This document shows positions 18,011-27,945 of a stretch of DNA of 64,000 nt, one piece after another. The first letter of the stretch is position 1, and each line of letters opens with the position of its first letter. Where the stretch lies: positions 62,001 to 126,000 of the forward strand of contig NZ_JAFCJM010000014.1 of NCBI RefSeq assembly GCF_018130955.1. The letters are read 5' to 3'. Source of the DNA: Bradyrhizobium liaoningense. Its GTDB lineage: Bacteria > Pseudomonadota > Alphaproteobacteria > Rhizobiales > Xanthobacteraceae. The notes beneath the pieces are model-generated. The model was not told where the DNA came from, ran no database searches, and saw only the letters and a list, made by a program, of their open reading frames with translations. The position numbers were made by a program, and so were the translations under genes.

Positions 18011-19618
18011 CTACTCCGACTTGTCGACGTTCCAGAACAGCGGCGTCGCCGGACCATCCAGCACGCCGGAGAGTGATTTGCGCCAACCGCTCGGCAGGAG
18101 GTACTGGCCGAGCGGGACGTAGATCACCTGCTCGTAGGCTTCCTTCTGAATGTCGGCCGCGATCTTCTTCTGCTCGTCGAGCGAGGCCGCACGCACGAAC
18201 GCGTCCTTGAGCTGCTCGATCTTGGCGTTCTCAGCCCAGCCGAACCAGCCCTTCTTGCCCAGGCCGCCGATCGAGAGATTGGCGATCGGGTTGGAGACGT
18301 CGGCCGCGACCCAGTTGGTGAAGAACATATTCCAGCCGCCTTCCTTGACCGGCTTCTGGCTGGCGCGACGGCTCACCACCGTCTGCCAGTCGGTCGCCTG
18401 AAGGTCGACCTTGAAGCCAGCCTCGCGAAGCTGCTGCGCCGCCACGATCGGCTGCGCCTTCAGCGTCACGACGTCGCCGGGCGCCATGATCACGATGGGC
18501 GTGCCGTCGTATCCGGACTCGGCGAGCGCCTTCTTGGCTTCCGCCATGCCGTTGCCCTTGACCAGCGTCTCCGAGCCGACGTCGGTCGCGAGCGGCGTAT
18601 CGCACACAAAGAAAGCGCCGCAGATCTTTTGGTATTTGGGATTGCCGACGAGCGCGTCGAGCACGTCCTTCTGGTTCATTGCCAGCAGGGCTGCACGACG
18701 AACCTTCACGTTGTCGAAGGGCGGAAGCAGGAAGTTCATGCGCCCGAGGGTCTGGTAGCCGAACTTGTTCGAGACCTCGATCGTAAGCTCCTTGTTCGCT
18801 TCGAGCACCGGCAGCATGTCGTACGGCAGGCTCTCCATGAAGTCGATGTCGCCCGATTGCAGCGCGTTCACCGCGGTCTGCGAATCCGGCATGGTGATCC
18901 ATTCGACGCGGTCGACCTTCACCACCTTGCCGCCGGCCGTCCAGCTCGCCGGCTCCTTGCGCGGCACGTAGTCGGTGTTCTTGACGTAGACGGCCTTGAC
19001 GCCAGGCTGGAATTCACCTTGCACGAACTTGAAGGGACCGGAGCCGATCTGCTCGGGGATCTGCTTGTCGGCCGGCGTCTCGGCGATACGCTTCGGCATC
19101 ATGAAGGCGACGCGCGAGGACGGCTTGCCGATCGAATCGAGCACCAGTCCGTAGGGCTCCTTCAGCTTCAGCGTGATGGTCTTGGGATCAGTGGCCTCGA
19201 TGCTGGCTGTGAAATCCATCAGTTTTTGGCCCATGCCGTCGACCGCGGCCCAACGCTTCAGCGAGGCGACGCAGTCTTCCGCGGTGACGGGCGCGCCGTC
19301 ATGCCACTTCAACCCATCGCGCAGCGTGAAGGTGTAGGTGAGCTTGTCGTCGGAGATCTTCCAGTCCGCCATCTGCGGCTGGATCTTGAAGCTCGAATCG
19401 GTCGACACCAGCGTGTCGTAGACCATGTAGCCATGGTCGCGCGTGATGTAGGCCGTGGTGAAGATCGGATCGATGATACGCAGATCGGAGTGCATCACCG
19501 CCGTGATCGTCTTGTCGGCGGCGAGCACTGGCGAGGCCAGTGCCGTCGACAGCGCGACGACGGACAGCGCAAGTTTGGAGACGAGCGTGCGATGTCTCCG
19601 GCGCGTGAAGTGAATCAT
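18011..19618 (-). CDS. ABC transporter substrate-binding protein, peptide (DppA) type
   Basis: This 535-residue SBP_bac_5 family protein has an N-terminal export signal ending near SPVLAADK (residues 1-34). The mature part contains DLRIIDPIFTTAY, the typical YTFTLRDGLKWHDGAPVTAED and the domain-closing region near WNMFFTNWVAADVSN. It binds peptides or similar solutes in the periplasm. The matching permeases and ATPase lie on the other strand from 21172, separated by a divergently read M20 peptidase, so the shared promoter region is 19619-19891. Confidence 0.93.
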   Translation of the reverse strand: MIHFTRRRHRTLVSKLALSVVALSTALASPVLAADKTITAVMHSDLRIIDPIFTTAYITRDHGYMVYDTLVSTDSSFKIQPQMADWKISDDKLTYTFTLRDGLKWHDGAPVTAEDCVASLKRWAAVDGMGQKLMDFTASIEATDPKTITLKLKEPYGLVLDSIGKPSSRVAFMMPKRIAETPADKQIPEQIGSGPFKFVQGEFQPGVKAVYVKNTDYVPRKEPASWTAGGKVVKVDRVEWITMPDSQTAVNALQSGDIDFMESLPYDMLPVLEANKELTIEVSNKFGYQTLGRMNFLLPPFDNVKVRRAALLAMNQKDVLDALVGNPKYQKICGAFFVCDTPLATDVGSETLVKGNGMAEAKKALAESGYDGTPIVIMAPGDVVTLKAQPIVAAQQLREAGFKVDLQATDWQTVVSRRASQKPVKEGGWNMFFTNWVAADVSNPIANLSIGGLGKKGWFGWAENAKIEQLKDAFVRAASLDEQKKIAADIQKEAYEQVIYVPLGQYLLPSGWRKSLSGVLDGPATPLFWNVDKSE

Positions 19619-19891
19619 TTGAAAGTTTCTCCTGACGTGAAACTGGTCAAAGGCGGGTTATTGCTTGTGCATTCGGTTCGTTCTTTAGGCGACCTAACGT
19701 GCTGCAACGCCTTCATCTTTTCGAGACTTGCATCAAGCGCGCAGGCCGTCAATCCGCTTTCGGTGCATGCCCACGACGGCTCCCGCACGGGCTCTCGTCC
19801 CAGCCATTTCGCTTTACAAAGCCGCCCGCAGAACATTCCCTGAGACGCGCGCGACCTTATTGCGCCGCGCTCGAAGCCCGAGAGATCAGCG

Positions 19892-21022
19892 ATGAATCCA
19901 GCCAATCTCCCCTTTGATTCCGAGGCGATGCTGCAAGGCTTGCGCGCCTGGGTGGAATGCGAAAGCCCGACCTGGGACGCGAATGCGGTGAACCGCATGC
20001 TCGACCTCGCCGCGCGCGACATGGCGATCATGGGTGCGACGATCGAGCGCATCGCCGGCCGGCAGGGCTTTGGCGGCGTGGTCCGCGCGCGCTTCCCCCA
20101 CCCGCGACAGGGCGAGCCGGGCATCCTGATCGCCGGCCACATGGACACCGTGCATCCCGTCGGCACCATCGAAAAGCTGAAGTGGCGGCGCGAGGGCAAC
20201 AAGTGCTACGGCCCCGGCATCTTCGACATGAAGGGCGGCAACTACCTCTCGCTCGAGGCGATCAGGCAATTGGCGCGCGCCTCCTTCACCACGCCGCTGC
20301 CGATCACCGTGATGTTCACGCCGGACGAGGAAGTCGGCACGCCCTCGACGCGCGACATCATCGAGGCGGAAGCGGCGCGCAACAAATATGTGCTGGTGCC
20401 GGAACCCGGCCGCCCCGACAACGGCGTCGTCACCGGCCGCTATGCGATCGCGCGCTTCAACCTGGAAGCCACGGGCCGGCCGAGCCATGCCGGCGCGACG
20501 CTCTCCTCCGGGCGTTCCGCGATACGGGAAATGGCGCGGCAGATTCTCGCGATCGACGCGATGACGACGGACGATTGCACCTTCTCGGTCGGCATCGTGC
20601 ATGGCGGCCAGTGGGTCAATTGCGTCGCCACCACTGCGACCGGCGAGGCGCTCTCCATGGCCAAGCGCCAGGCCGATCTCGACCGCGGCGTCGAGAAGAT
20701 GCTGGCACTGTCAGGCACCAGCAACGATGTCACCTTCAAGGTGACGCGCGGCGTCACGCGGCCGGTCTGGGAACCCGACACCGGCACCATGGCGCTCTAT
20801 GAAAAGGCGCGCAGTCTCGCAAAGCAACTCGGCGCCGAATTGCCGCACGCCAGCGCTGGCGGTGGTTCCGACGGCAACTTCACCGGCGCGATGGGCATCC
20901 CCACCCTCGACGGCCTGGGCGTGCGCGGTGCCAATGCACACACGCTCGACGAGCATATCGAGGTCGACAGCCTCGCCGAGCGCGGCCGGCTGATGGCGGG
21001 GCTCTTGGCGACGCTGGAGTGA
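19892..21022 (+). CDS. M20 family metallopeptidase (carboxypeptidase G2-like)
   Basis: This 376-residue M20 zinc hydrolase has metal-site motifs GHMDTVHPVG, GIFDMKGG and FTPDEEVGTPS (Glu-Glu), plus a lid-domain segment GRPSHAGATL and a final His in GANAHTLDEH. It is closest in style to glutamate carboxypeptidase (CPG2), which removes C-terminal residues from N-acyl amino acids or short peptides. There is no signal peptide, so it acts on imported substrate. It is first in a run with the permease genes. Confidence 0.9.
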   Translation: MNPANLPFDSEAMLQGLRAWVECESPTWDANAVNRMLDLAARDMAIMGATIERIAGRQGFGGVVRARFPHPRQGEPGILIAGHMDTVHPVGTIEKLKWRREGNKCYGPGIFDMKGGNYLSLEAIRQLARASFTTPLPITVMFTPDEEVGTPSTRDIIEAEAARNKYVLVPEPGRPDNGVVTGRYAIARFNLEATGRPSHAGATLSSGRSAIREMARQILAIDAMTTDDCTFSVGIVHGGQWVNCVATTATGEALSMAKRQADLDRGVEKMLALSGTSNDVTFKVTRGVTRPVWEPDTGTMALYEKARSLAKQLGAELPHASAGGGSDGNFTGAMGIPTLDGLGVRGANAHTLDEHIEVDSLAERGRLMAGLLATLE

Positions 21023-21171
21023 CGGCGTGAGAGACAGCCGCAGCGCGCAAAACGTGTTGGCTGCATCGCAAAAACGGCGACCCCGATGGCACGGGAATTG
21101 CTGAAATGTTAGGCTCGTGGCAGCTTGCACGAGCTCGTCACGTGATTTGACTCTAATCTGACGGATCCAAC

Positions 21172-22113
21172 TTGCTGGGATATCTCGTTCGCCGAATCCT
21201 CGCCGCCGTGCCCGTGATGGGCGTGGTGGCGCTGTTTGTCTTCCTCCTGCTGCGACTCACGCCGGGCGATCCCGCCGCGATCCTCGCCGGCGACAATGCG
21301 ACGCCCGAACGGCTCGAGCGCATCCGCGAGACGCTCGGCCTCAACGAACCCCTGATCGTGCAGTTCATCACCTGGGTGAACCGGCTGCTGCATGGCGATC
21401 TCGGCACCTCGCTGATCTCCAACCTCCCCGTCATGAAGATGATCAGCCAGCGCTTCGAGCCCTCGATCTCGCTCGCGCTGTGCACCATCATCCTCGCGGT
21501 TGTGGTCGCCGTTCCCTTAGGGGTCATCGCGGCCTGGAAACACGGCACCTGGATCGACCGCTTCGTGATGGGTCTTTCCGTGCTCGGCTTCTCGGTGCCG
21601 GTGTTCGTGGTCGGCTATGTCCTGATCCAGCTGTTCGCGATCGACCTGCGCTGGGTGCCGGTGCAGGGGTTCCGCAGCATCTTCAACGGCTTCGGGCCGT
21701 TCTTCGAACGCATCGTGCTGCCCACCTGCGCGCTCTCCTTCATCTATATCGCGCTGATCGCGCGCATGACGCGTGCAGCCATGCTCGACGTGCTCGGTGA
21801 GGACTATGTGCGCACCGCGCGCGCTAAAGGCATCAACGAGACCGCCGTGCTGCTGCGGCATGCGCTACGCAACGCCGCCGTGCCCGTGATCACCGTGATC
21901 GGCACCGGCTTTGCGCTGCTGATCTCCGGTGTGGTCGTCACCGAGAGTGTGTTCAATATTCCCGGCATCGGCCGCCTCACGGTGGATGCGGTGCTGGCGC
22001 GCGACTATCCGGTGATCCAGGCGATGATCCTTCTGACGTCGCTGGTCTACGTCACCGTCAACCTCCTGATCGACGTCGCCTACACGCTGCTCGATCCGCG
22101 GATCCGGTACTGA
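21172..22113 (+). CDS. ABC transporter permease, DppB type
   Basis: This 313-residue permease has six hydrophobic segments and begins LGYLVRRILAAVPVMG, the usual DppB/OppB opening. The EAA loop is recognisable in ARAKGINETAVLLRHALRNA. The start is a TTG at 21172; this gives the normal N-terminus. It is followed after 14 bases by the DppC-type partner. Confidence 0.93.
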   Translation: MLGYLVRRILAAVPVMGVVALFVFLLLRLTPGDPAAILAGDNATPERLERIRETLGLNEPLIVQFITWVNRLLHGDLGTSLISNLPVMKMISQRFEPSISLALCTIILAVVVAVPLGVIAAWKHGTWIDRFVMGLSVLGFSVPVFVVGYVLIQLFAIDLRWVPVQGFRSIFNGFGPFFERIVLPTCALSFIYIALIARMTRAAMLDVLGEDYVRTARAKGINETAVLLRHALRNAAVPVITVIGTGFALLISGVVVTESVFNIPGIGRLTVDAVLARDYPVIQAMILLTSLVYVTVNLLIDVAYTLLDPRIRY

Positions 22114-22127
22114 GGAACGGTTCAGAC

Positions 22128-23015
22128 ATGTCCATCGAAACCCTTCCCGAACCGTCAATCCCGATCACGACGCCGCTGCGTCCGCGCTTCGGCTTCCTGA
22201 CGGCGACGCCGATCATCGCGACCGCAACGGTCTGCCTCGCCCTGATCATCCTCGCCTCGATCCTCGCGCCGCTGATCGCGCCGCACGACCCGATCCTGCT
22301 GGCGCCGGCGCAGCGGCTGAAGCCGGCCTCCGCGCAGTTCCTGCTCGGCACCGACGCCTATGGCCGCGATCTGCTGTCGCGAGTGATCTATGGCGGCCGC
22401 ATCTCGCTGTTGATCGGCATCGGCTGCGCCATCCTGTCGATCGCGATCGGACTCGCCATCGGCCTCGTCTCCGGCTTCTTCAAGCTGGTCGACGCGGTCA
22501 TGATGCGCGTGATGGACGGCTTGATGGCGATGCCGAGCATCTTGCTCGCGATCGCCGTGGTGTCGCTGTCCGGCGCCAGCATCTGGACCGTGATGGTCGC
22601 GATCACCATCCCCGAAATCCCGCGCGTCGCGCGCCTCGTCCGCTCCGTCGTTCTGTCGGCGCGCGAGGAGCCCTACGTGGAAGCGGCGATCTCGGTCGGC
22701 TCGTCCTTGCCGAAGATCATGGTGCGGCATCTGATGCCGAATACGATCGCGCCGCTGATCGTGCAAGGCACCTATGTCTGCGCATCCGCGATCCTCACCG
22801 AGGCCATCCTCTCCTTCCTCGGCGCCGGCATCTCGCCGGAGACGCCGACCTGGGGCAACATCATGGCCGAGGGACGCCAGTTCTTCCAGATCAAGCCGTC
22901 GCTGATCTTCTGGCCCGGCCTGTTGCTGTCGATCGCCATCCTCAGCATCAACCTGATCGGCGACGCCGCACGTGACGCGCTTGATCCGCGCATGAAGCAG
23001 CGGGAGGGGAAGTGA
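22128..23015 (+). CDS. ABC transporter permease, DppC type
   Basis: This 295-residue permease has a DppC-like N-terminal part (LLGTDAYGRDLLSRVIYGGR) and an EAA loop near VEAAISVGSSLPKIMVRHLM. It pairs with the preceding permease. A dispersed palindrome at 23030-23130 separates it from the ATP-binding gene, inside the operon. Confidence 0.93.
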   Translation: MSIETLPEPSIPITTPLRPRFGFLTATPIIATATVCLALIILASILAPLIAPHDPILLAPAQRLKPASAQFLLGTDAYGRDLLSRVIYGGRISLLIGIGCAILSIAIGLAIGLVSGFFKLVDAVMMRVMDGLMAMPSILLAIAVVSLSGASIWTVMVAITIPEIPRVARLVRSVVLSAREEPYVEAAISVGSSLPKIMVRHLMPNTIAPLIVQGTYVCASAILTEAILSFLGAGISPETPTWGNIMAEGRQFFQIKPSLIFWPGLLLSIAILSINLIGDAARDALDPRMKQREGK

Positions 23016-23029
23016 GAACTATCCGCTTC

Positions 23030-23130
23030 GTCATTCCGGGGCGCGACGAAGTCGCGAGCCCGGAATCCATTTCACCACTTGTGCTGACGCCCGATGGATT
23101 CCGGGCTCGCGCTACGCGCCCCGGAATGAC
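23030..23130. repeat. Dispersed palindrome, GTCATTCCGGGG family (copy 1)
   Basis: The element starts GTCATTCCGGGGCGCG and ends GCGCCCCGGAATGAC. Each half folds as its own hairpin, and the two halves (CCCGGAATCCAT / ATGGATTCCGGG) are inverted to each other around a short spacer. It sits between the DppC-type and ATP-binding genes, within the operon. Confidence 0.9.
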
Positions 23131-23148
23131 GGCTGAGAGTTTTGTTGC

Positions 23149-24798
23149 ATGACCAACACCGTTCTCGACATCAACAATCTCGTCGTCTCCATCGGCAAGA
23201 AGCCGAACGGAGCCACGATCATCGACGGCATCTCGCTCCAGGTGAACGAGCGCGAGACGCTCTGCGTGGTCGGGGAAAGCGGCTCGGGAAAATCCGTCAC
23301 CTCACTGACGGTGATGGGCCTGTTGCAAAAGGGCACGCTGGTCCCGACCAGCGGCAGCGTGAAGCTCGTCGGAGAAGAGCTGTTGACCGCGACCGACCGC
23401 CGCCTGCGGCAGTTGCGCGCCACGCAGATGGCAATGATCTTCCAGGAGCCGATGACGGCGCTCAATCCTGTCGTCCCCGTCGGCCGCCAGATCGACGAAG
23501 TGCTGCGCGCCCACACCGACCTCGATGCCAAAGCGCGGAAGAAGCGCATCCTCGACATGATGGAACAGGTTCACCTGCCCCAGGTCGAGCGCATTTTTGC
23601 CTCCTATCCGCATCGCCTCTCCGGCGGCCAGCGCCAGCGCATCATGATCGCGATGGCGCTGGTGCTCGAACCAAAACTGCTGATCGCGGACGAGCCGACC
23701 ACCGCGCTCGACGTCACCACGCAGAAGCAGATCCTCTCGCTGATCCGCGAGCTGCAGCGCGACCACGGCACCGCCGTGCTGTTCATCACCCATGACATGG
23801 GCGTGGTGGCCGAGATCGCCGACCGCGTGGCTGTGATGCGTCAGGGCCGCCTGGTCGAAACAGGCACGCTCGATTCCATCCTGCGCAGTCCGACGATGGA
23901 GTATACGCGCAACCTGCTCGCCTCGGTGCCGAGCCTGGTGCCGCGCGCGGCGCGTGAGGAGACCAAGGAACCGATCGTGCTGGAGGCTAACGACCTCGGC
24001 AAGGTCTATCGCGAGCGCACCTTCTTCGGCCAGGGGCGCGAGGTCGTCGCCGCCGACAAGGTCACGCTGACCCTGCGCAAGGGCCGCACGCTCGGCATCG
24101 TCGGCGAAAGCGGCTCGGGCAAGTCGACGGTCGCCCGCTGCATCGTCCGCCTGATCGATCCGACCTCGGGCGGAGTGCGGCTTGCCGGCCGCGAGATTTC
24201 GGACCTGTCGCGGCGGCTGCTGCAGCCGCACCGGCAAAGGATCCAGATCGTGTTCCAGGATCCCTACCGCTCGCTCAATCCGCGCGTCACCATCGGCGAA
24301 AGCATTGCCGAGGGCCCGATCAACTACGGCGCCCCGCGCGCGGATGCGCTCAAGCGCGCCCGCGAGCTGTTGGAACTGGTCGGCCTGCCCGCCGACGCCG
24401 TGTCGCGCTATCCGCATCAATTCTCGGGCGGCCAGCGCCAGCGCATCGCCATTGCGCGCGCGCTCGCGCTCGATCCGGACGTGCTGGTCGCGGACGAGGC
24501 GGTCTCCGCGCTCGACGTCTCCGTGCAGGCGCAGGTTCTGGAACTCTTGGACGAAATCCAGAAGCGGCTCGGCATCGCGCTGCTCTTCATCACCCACGAT
24601 CTGCGCGTCGCCGCGCAAATCTGCGACGAGGTGGTGGTGATGCAGCACGGCCGCGTCGTCGAGCAGGGTCCCGCGGCGGACGTGCTGACGAATCCGAAAG
24701 AGGCCTACACCAAGGCGCTGCTGGATGCGGCGCCCGGCCGCGGCTGGGATTTTGCCAACTTCAGGCCCGTCGCCGAGGGCGTGGCGGCGAGCCTCTGA
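23149..24798 (+). CDS. ABC transporter ATP-binding protein, fused DppD-DppF type
   Basis: This 549-residue protein has two nucleotide-binding domains in one chain. The first has Walker A GESGSGKS, signature LSGGQRQR and Walker B LLIADEPTTALD. The second has GESGSGKST, FSGGQRQR and VLVADEAVSALD. That replaces the usual separate DppD and DppF. It powers the permeases upstream. A dispersed palindrome lies just before the start at 23149. Confidence 0.94.
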   Translation: MTNTVLDINNLVVSIGKKPNGATIIDGISLQVNERETLCVVGESGSGKSVTSLTVMGLLQKGTLVPTSGSVKLVGEELLTATDRRLRQLRATQMAMIFQEPMTALNPVVPVGRQIDEVLRAHTDLDAKARKKRILDMMEQVHLPQVERIFASYPHRLSGGQRQRIMIAMALVLEPKLLIADEPTTALDVTTQKQILSLIRELQRDHGTAVLFITHDMGVVAEIADRVAVMRQGRLVETGTLDSILRSPTMEYTRNLLASVPSLVPRAAREETKEPIVLEANDLGKVYRERTFFGQGREVVAADKVTLTLRKGRTLGIVGESGSGKSTVARCIVRLIDPTSGGVRLAGREISDLSRRLLQPHRQRIQIVFQDPYRSLNPRVTIGESIAEGPINYGAPRADALKRARELLELVGLPADAVSRYPHQFSGGQRQRIAIARALALDPDVLVADEAVSALDVSVQAQVLELLDEIQKRLGIALLFITHDLRVAAQICDEVVVMQHGRVVEQGPAADVLTNPKEAYTKALLDAAPGRGWDFANFRPVAEGVAASL

Positions 24799-24799
24799 C

Positions 24800-25089
24800 G
24801 TCGTCCTGGCTTTCCAGGCTGTGCAAAAACTCAAGATTCGGAGAGCTCGATAGAACAGGATGCTACACGCCCCTGCTTTCAAGCTCTTTACTGACTACTT
24901 GGTTCTCTCTTCTGTCGCGCAAGAGAATCAGATTCTACGTCGAAACGAGCGCGCTGAGTTTTTTTACGGCCTGGAAAGCCAGGACCCATTACCCCAGGGA
25001 GACGTTTGGCGACGACTCGTCGTCCGGGACTCGCACCGCACAAAATCGACGGACCTCGCGGTATGGGTCCTGGCTTTCGCCAGGACGAC
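24800..25089. repeat. Compound palindromic repeat (GTCGTCCTGGC family) with an inserted hairpin
   Basis: The right end is a clear hairpin GTCCTGGCTTTCGCCAGGAC followed by GAC (to 25089), preceded by ATGGGTCC. The left end begins GTCGTCCTGGC at 24800, but its hairpin is opened by a segment: a perfect 17-base inverted repeat GTCCTGGCTTTCCAGGC (24803-24819) and GCCTGGAAAGCCAGGAC (24969-24985) brackets about 150 bases. Further in, AAAAACTCA (24825-24833) faces TGAGTTTTT (24955-24963). No gene is visible in 24799-25249. Confidence 0.65.
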
Positions 25090-25249
25090 ACTGAGGTTTG
25101 GCGGATCACTACGCTCACAACACGCACCGTGCACCAGCAGCATCCCCAAAACAGCGTGAGGCCATGCGCGGCGCGATGACGTCCCTTGCTTGCTCTTGCC
25201 GCAAAGGCGGCTAACGTTGCGCGCATCAATTGCCTTGGACCGGAACTGA

Positions 25250-26755
25250 ATGACACGTATCGCCGTCGGCGGCTTCCTGCACGAGACCAACACTTTTGCT
25301 CCGACGAAGGCCACCTTCGCCGACTTCCAGCATGGCGGCGGCTGGCCGGCGATGACCGAGGGCGCCGACGTGTTGAAGGTGATGCGCCGCATCAATGTCG
25401 GGCTCGCCGGGTTCGTCGAGAGTGCCGAAGCCAACGGCTGGGAACTCATACCGACGATTGCCTGCGGCGCGAGCCCGTCGGCGCATGTCACCGAGGACGC
25501 GTTCGAATGCATCGTGAAAGTCATGGTCGACGGCATCAAGGCCGCCGGGCCGCTCGATGCGGTCTATCTCGATCTCCACGGCGCGATGGTCACCGAACAT
25601 CTCGACGACGGCGAAGGCGAAATTTTGGCGCGCGTGCGCAAGGTGATCGGCAAGGATGTCCCGCTGGTCACAAGCCTCGATTTGCACGCCAACGTCACGC
25701 CCGAGATGGTCGCGCATGCGGATGCGCTGATCGCGTATCGCACCTATCCCCATATCGACATGGCCGAGACCGGACGTGCCTCGGCAAAGCACCTCGCGCT
25801 GCTGCTCAAGACCAGACAGCGTTTGGCAAAGGCGTTCCGGCAATTACCGTTCCTGATCCCGATCAGCTGGCAATGCACCAACGACCAGCCGACCAAGGGC
25901 ATCTACGACAGGCTCGCCTCGCTCGAGAGCGATACGGTTCCCACCCTCTCCTTCGCACCGGGCTTCCCCGCCGCCGATTTTCGCGATTGCGGCCCAAGCG
26001 TGTTCGCCTATGGCGTGACGCAAGCGGACGCCGATCGCGCGGCGGACGCGATCGTCAAACTGATCGAGAGCCACGAGGACGACTTCGACGGAAAAATCTG
26101 GTCGCCCGACGACGGCGTGCGCCATGCCATGGAGCTCGCCAAGGGTGCGAGCAAGCCGATCATCATCGCCGACACCCAGGACAATCCCGGCGCTGGCGGC
26201 GATTCCGACACCACGGGTATGCTGCGCGCGCTGGTGCGCAACAAGGCGAGTGCGGCCACCGGCGTGATCTACGATCCCGTGTCGGCCAAGGCGGCGCATG
26301 CGGCCGGTGTCGGCGCCAGTGTCACGTTGTCGCTCGGCGGCAAGTCCGGCATCCCCGGCGATGAGCCCTACACCGAGACCTTCGTTGTCGAGAACCTCTC
26401 CGACGGCCGCTTCGTCGCGCCCGGCCCTTATTATGGCGGCCGCGAGATGGAGATGGGCCCGTCAGCCGCCTTGCGCATCGGCGACGTCCGCGTGGTCGTC
26501 TCCTCGCACAAGGCGCAGCTCGCCGATCAGGCGATGTACCGCTATGTCGGCATCGAGCCGACCGAGCAGGCCATTCTCGTCAACAAGAGCTCGGTGCATT
26601 TCCGTGCCGATTTCGAGCCGATCGCCGCAAAGCTCCTGATCTGCGCCGCGCCCGGCGCGATGCCGGCCGACACTGCATCCCTGCCCTGGACGCGCCTACG
26701 CCCGGGCATCCGCATCAAGCCGAACGGCCCCGTATTCAATCCCCCTTCCCGCTAA
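25250..26755 (+). CDS. M81 family metallopeptidase (MlrC-like)
   Basis: This 501-residue protein matches the MlrC family (microcystinase C, M81). It opens IAVGGFLHETNTFAP, followed by YLDLHGAMVTEH, SLDLHANVTPEMV and YRTYPHIDMAETG, whose Asp/His residues fit the zinc site. MlrC cleaves linear peptides derived from microcystin in sphingomonads; most homologues have unknown peptide substrates. It lies in a run of hydrolase genes with a Dpp-type transporter, which suggests cytoplasmic breakdown of imported unusual peptides. Confidence 0.9.
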   Translation: MTRIAVGGFLHETNTFAPTKATFADFQHGGGWPAMTEGADVLKVMRRINVGLAGFVESAEANGWELIPTIACGASPSAHVTEDAFECIVKVMVDGIKAAGPLDAVYLDLHGAMVTEHLDDGEGEILARVRKVIGKDVPLVTSLDLHANVTPEMVAHADALIAYRTYPHIDMAETGRASAKHLALLLKTRQRLAKAFRQLPFLIPISWQCTNDQPTKGIYDRLASLESDTVPTLSFAPGFPAADFRDCGPSVFAYGVTQADADRAADAIVKLIESHEDDFDGKIWSPDDGVRHAMELAKGASKPIIIADTQDNPGAGGDSDTTGMLRALVRNKASAATGVIYDPVSAKAAHAAGVGASVTLSLGGKSGIPGDEPYTETFVVENLSDGRFVAPGPYYGGREMEMGPSAALRIGDVRVVVSSHKAQLADQAMYRYVGIEPTEQAILVNKSSVHFRADFEPIAAKLLICAAPGAMPADTASLPWTRLRPGIRIKPNGPVFNPPSR

Positions 26756-26772
26756 CCGACAGAAGAGAAGAG

Positions 26773-27945
26773 ATGCCCACCATCGAACGCATCGACGGCT
26801 ATGCCGACGAACTCACCGCCATCCGCCGCGACCTCCACGCCCATCCCGAGATCGGCTTCGAGGAGGTCCGCACGTCGGGCATCGTCGCCGACAAGCTGAC
26901 GAGCTGGGGCGTCGAGGTGCATCGCGGACTCGGCGGCACCGGCGTGATCGGCGTCATCAAGGGCAAGGGCACCAGCGGCAAGCGCATTGGCCTGCGCGCC
27001 GACATGGACGCGCTGCCGATGGAAGAGAACACCAATTTGCGGTGGCGCTCGACCATTCCCGGCCGCTTCCACGGCTGCGGCCATGACGGCCACACCACCA
27101 TGCTGCTCGGCACCGCGCGCTATCTCGCCGAGACCCGCAATTTCGACGGCACCGTGCACCTGATCTTCCAGCCGGCTGAAGAAGGCCTCGGCGGCGCGCG
27201 CGCGATGATCAAGGACGGGCTGTTCGAAAAGTTTCCCTGCGATGAGCTCTACGGCCTGCACAATGCGCCCGATCTCAATCACGGCGAGATCGCCATCCTG
27301 CCGGGACCGGCGATGGCCGGCGCCGACTTCTTCGACCTCCGCATCAGCGGCTACGGCGCGCATGGCGCGATGCCCGAGCGCTCCAAGGACGCGGTGATCA
27401 TCGCGACCACGCTGGCGCAGGCGATCCAGACCGTTGTCAGCCGCAACGTCGAGCCGCTGCAGGCTGCCGTGGTCTCGATCACCCAGATCCATGCCGGCTC
27501 CGCCTACAACGTCATTCCCGGCGAGGCGCATCTCTGCGGCACCATACGCGCCTTCTCCGACGAGGTGCGCGCGCTGATCCGCGAGCGCATGCGCGCGATC
27601 TGCGCCGGTGTGGCCGCCGCGTTCCAGTGCGAGATCGAGGCCGACATCCGCGACACCTTTGGCGTGCTGGTCAACCAGGTCGAGCAGTCCAAGGTGGTCG
27701 AGGACGTCGCGCGCACCGTCGTCAACCCCGCCAACGTCATCACCCGCACGCAGCCCAAAATGGGCAGCGAGGATTTTGCCGACATGCTGCAGACCATTCC
27801 CGGCGCCTATTTCTGGGTCGGGCATGACGGCTCGGTGCCCGTGCACAATCCCGGCTACGTGCTCGACGACAAGATCCTGCCGATCGGCGCCAGCATGTTC
27901 GCCCGCATCATCGAAACGCGCATGCCGGTCGGAGCCCATGCATAA
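26773..27945 (+). CDS. M20 aminoacylase/hippurate hydrolase-like amidohydrolase
   Basis: This 390-residue M20D amidohydrolase (HipO/IAA-amino acid hydrolase type) has LRADMDALPM, the metal-site HGCGHDGHTTM (Cys and His ligands), QPAEEGLGGARAM and the C-terminal MGSEDFADM. It would release an amino acid from an N-acyl amino acid. It lies 17 bases after the MlrC-like gene and overlaps the amidase start by 8 bases, so the three genes are one operon. Confidence 0.93.
   Translation: MPTIERIDGYADELTAIRRDLHAHPEIGFEEVRTSGIVADKLTSWGVEVHRGLGGTGVIGVIKGKGTSGKRIGLRADMDALPMEENTNLRWRSTIPGRFHGCGHDGHTTMLLGTARYLAETRNFDGTVHLIFQPAEEGLGGARAMIKDGLFEKFPCDELYGLHNAPDLNHGEIAILPGPAMAGADFFDLRISGYGAHGAMPERSKDAVIIATTLAQAIQTVVSRNVEPLQAAVVSITQIHAGSAYNVIPGEAHLCGTIRAFSDEVRALIRERMRAICAGVAAAFQCEIEADIRDTFGVLVNQVEQSKVVEDVARTVVNPANVITRTQPKMGSEDFADMLQTIPGAYFWVGHDGSVPVHNPGYVLDDKILPIGASMFARIIETRMPVGAHA

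Noticed and set aside
23302-24882. 526-codon minus-strand frame opposite the ABC ATPase
   Set aside because: Shadow of the double ATPase, whose Walker and signature motifs are intact on the plus strand.
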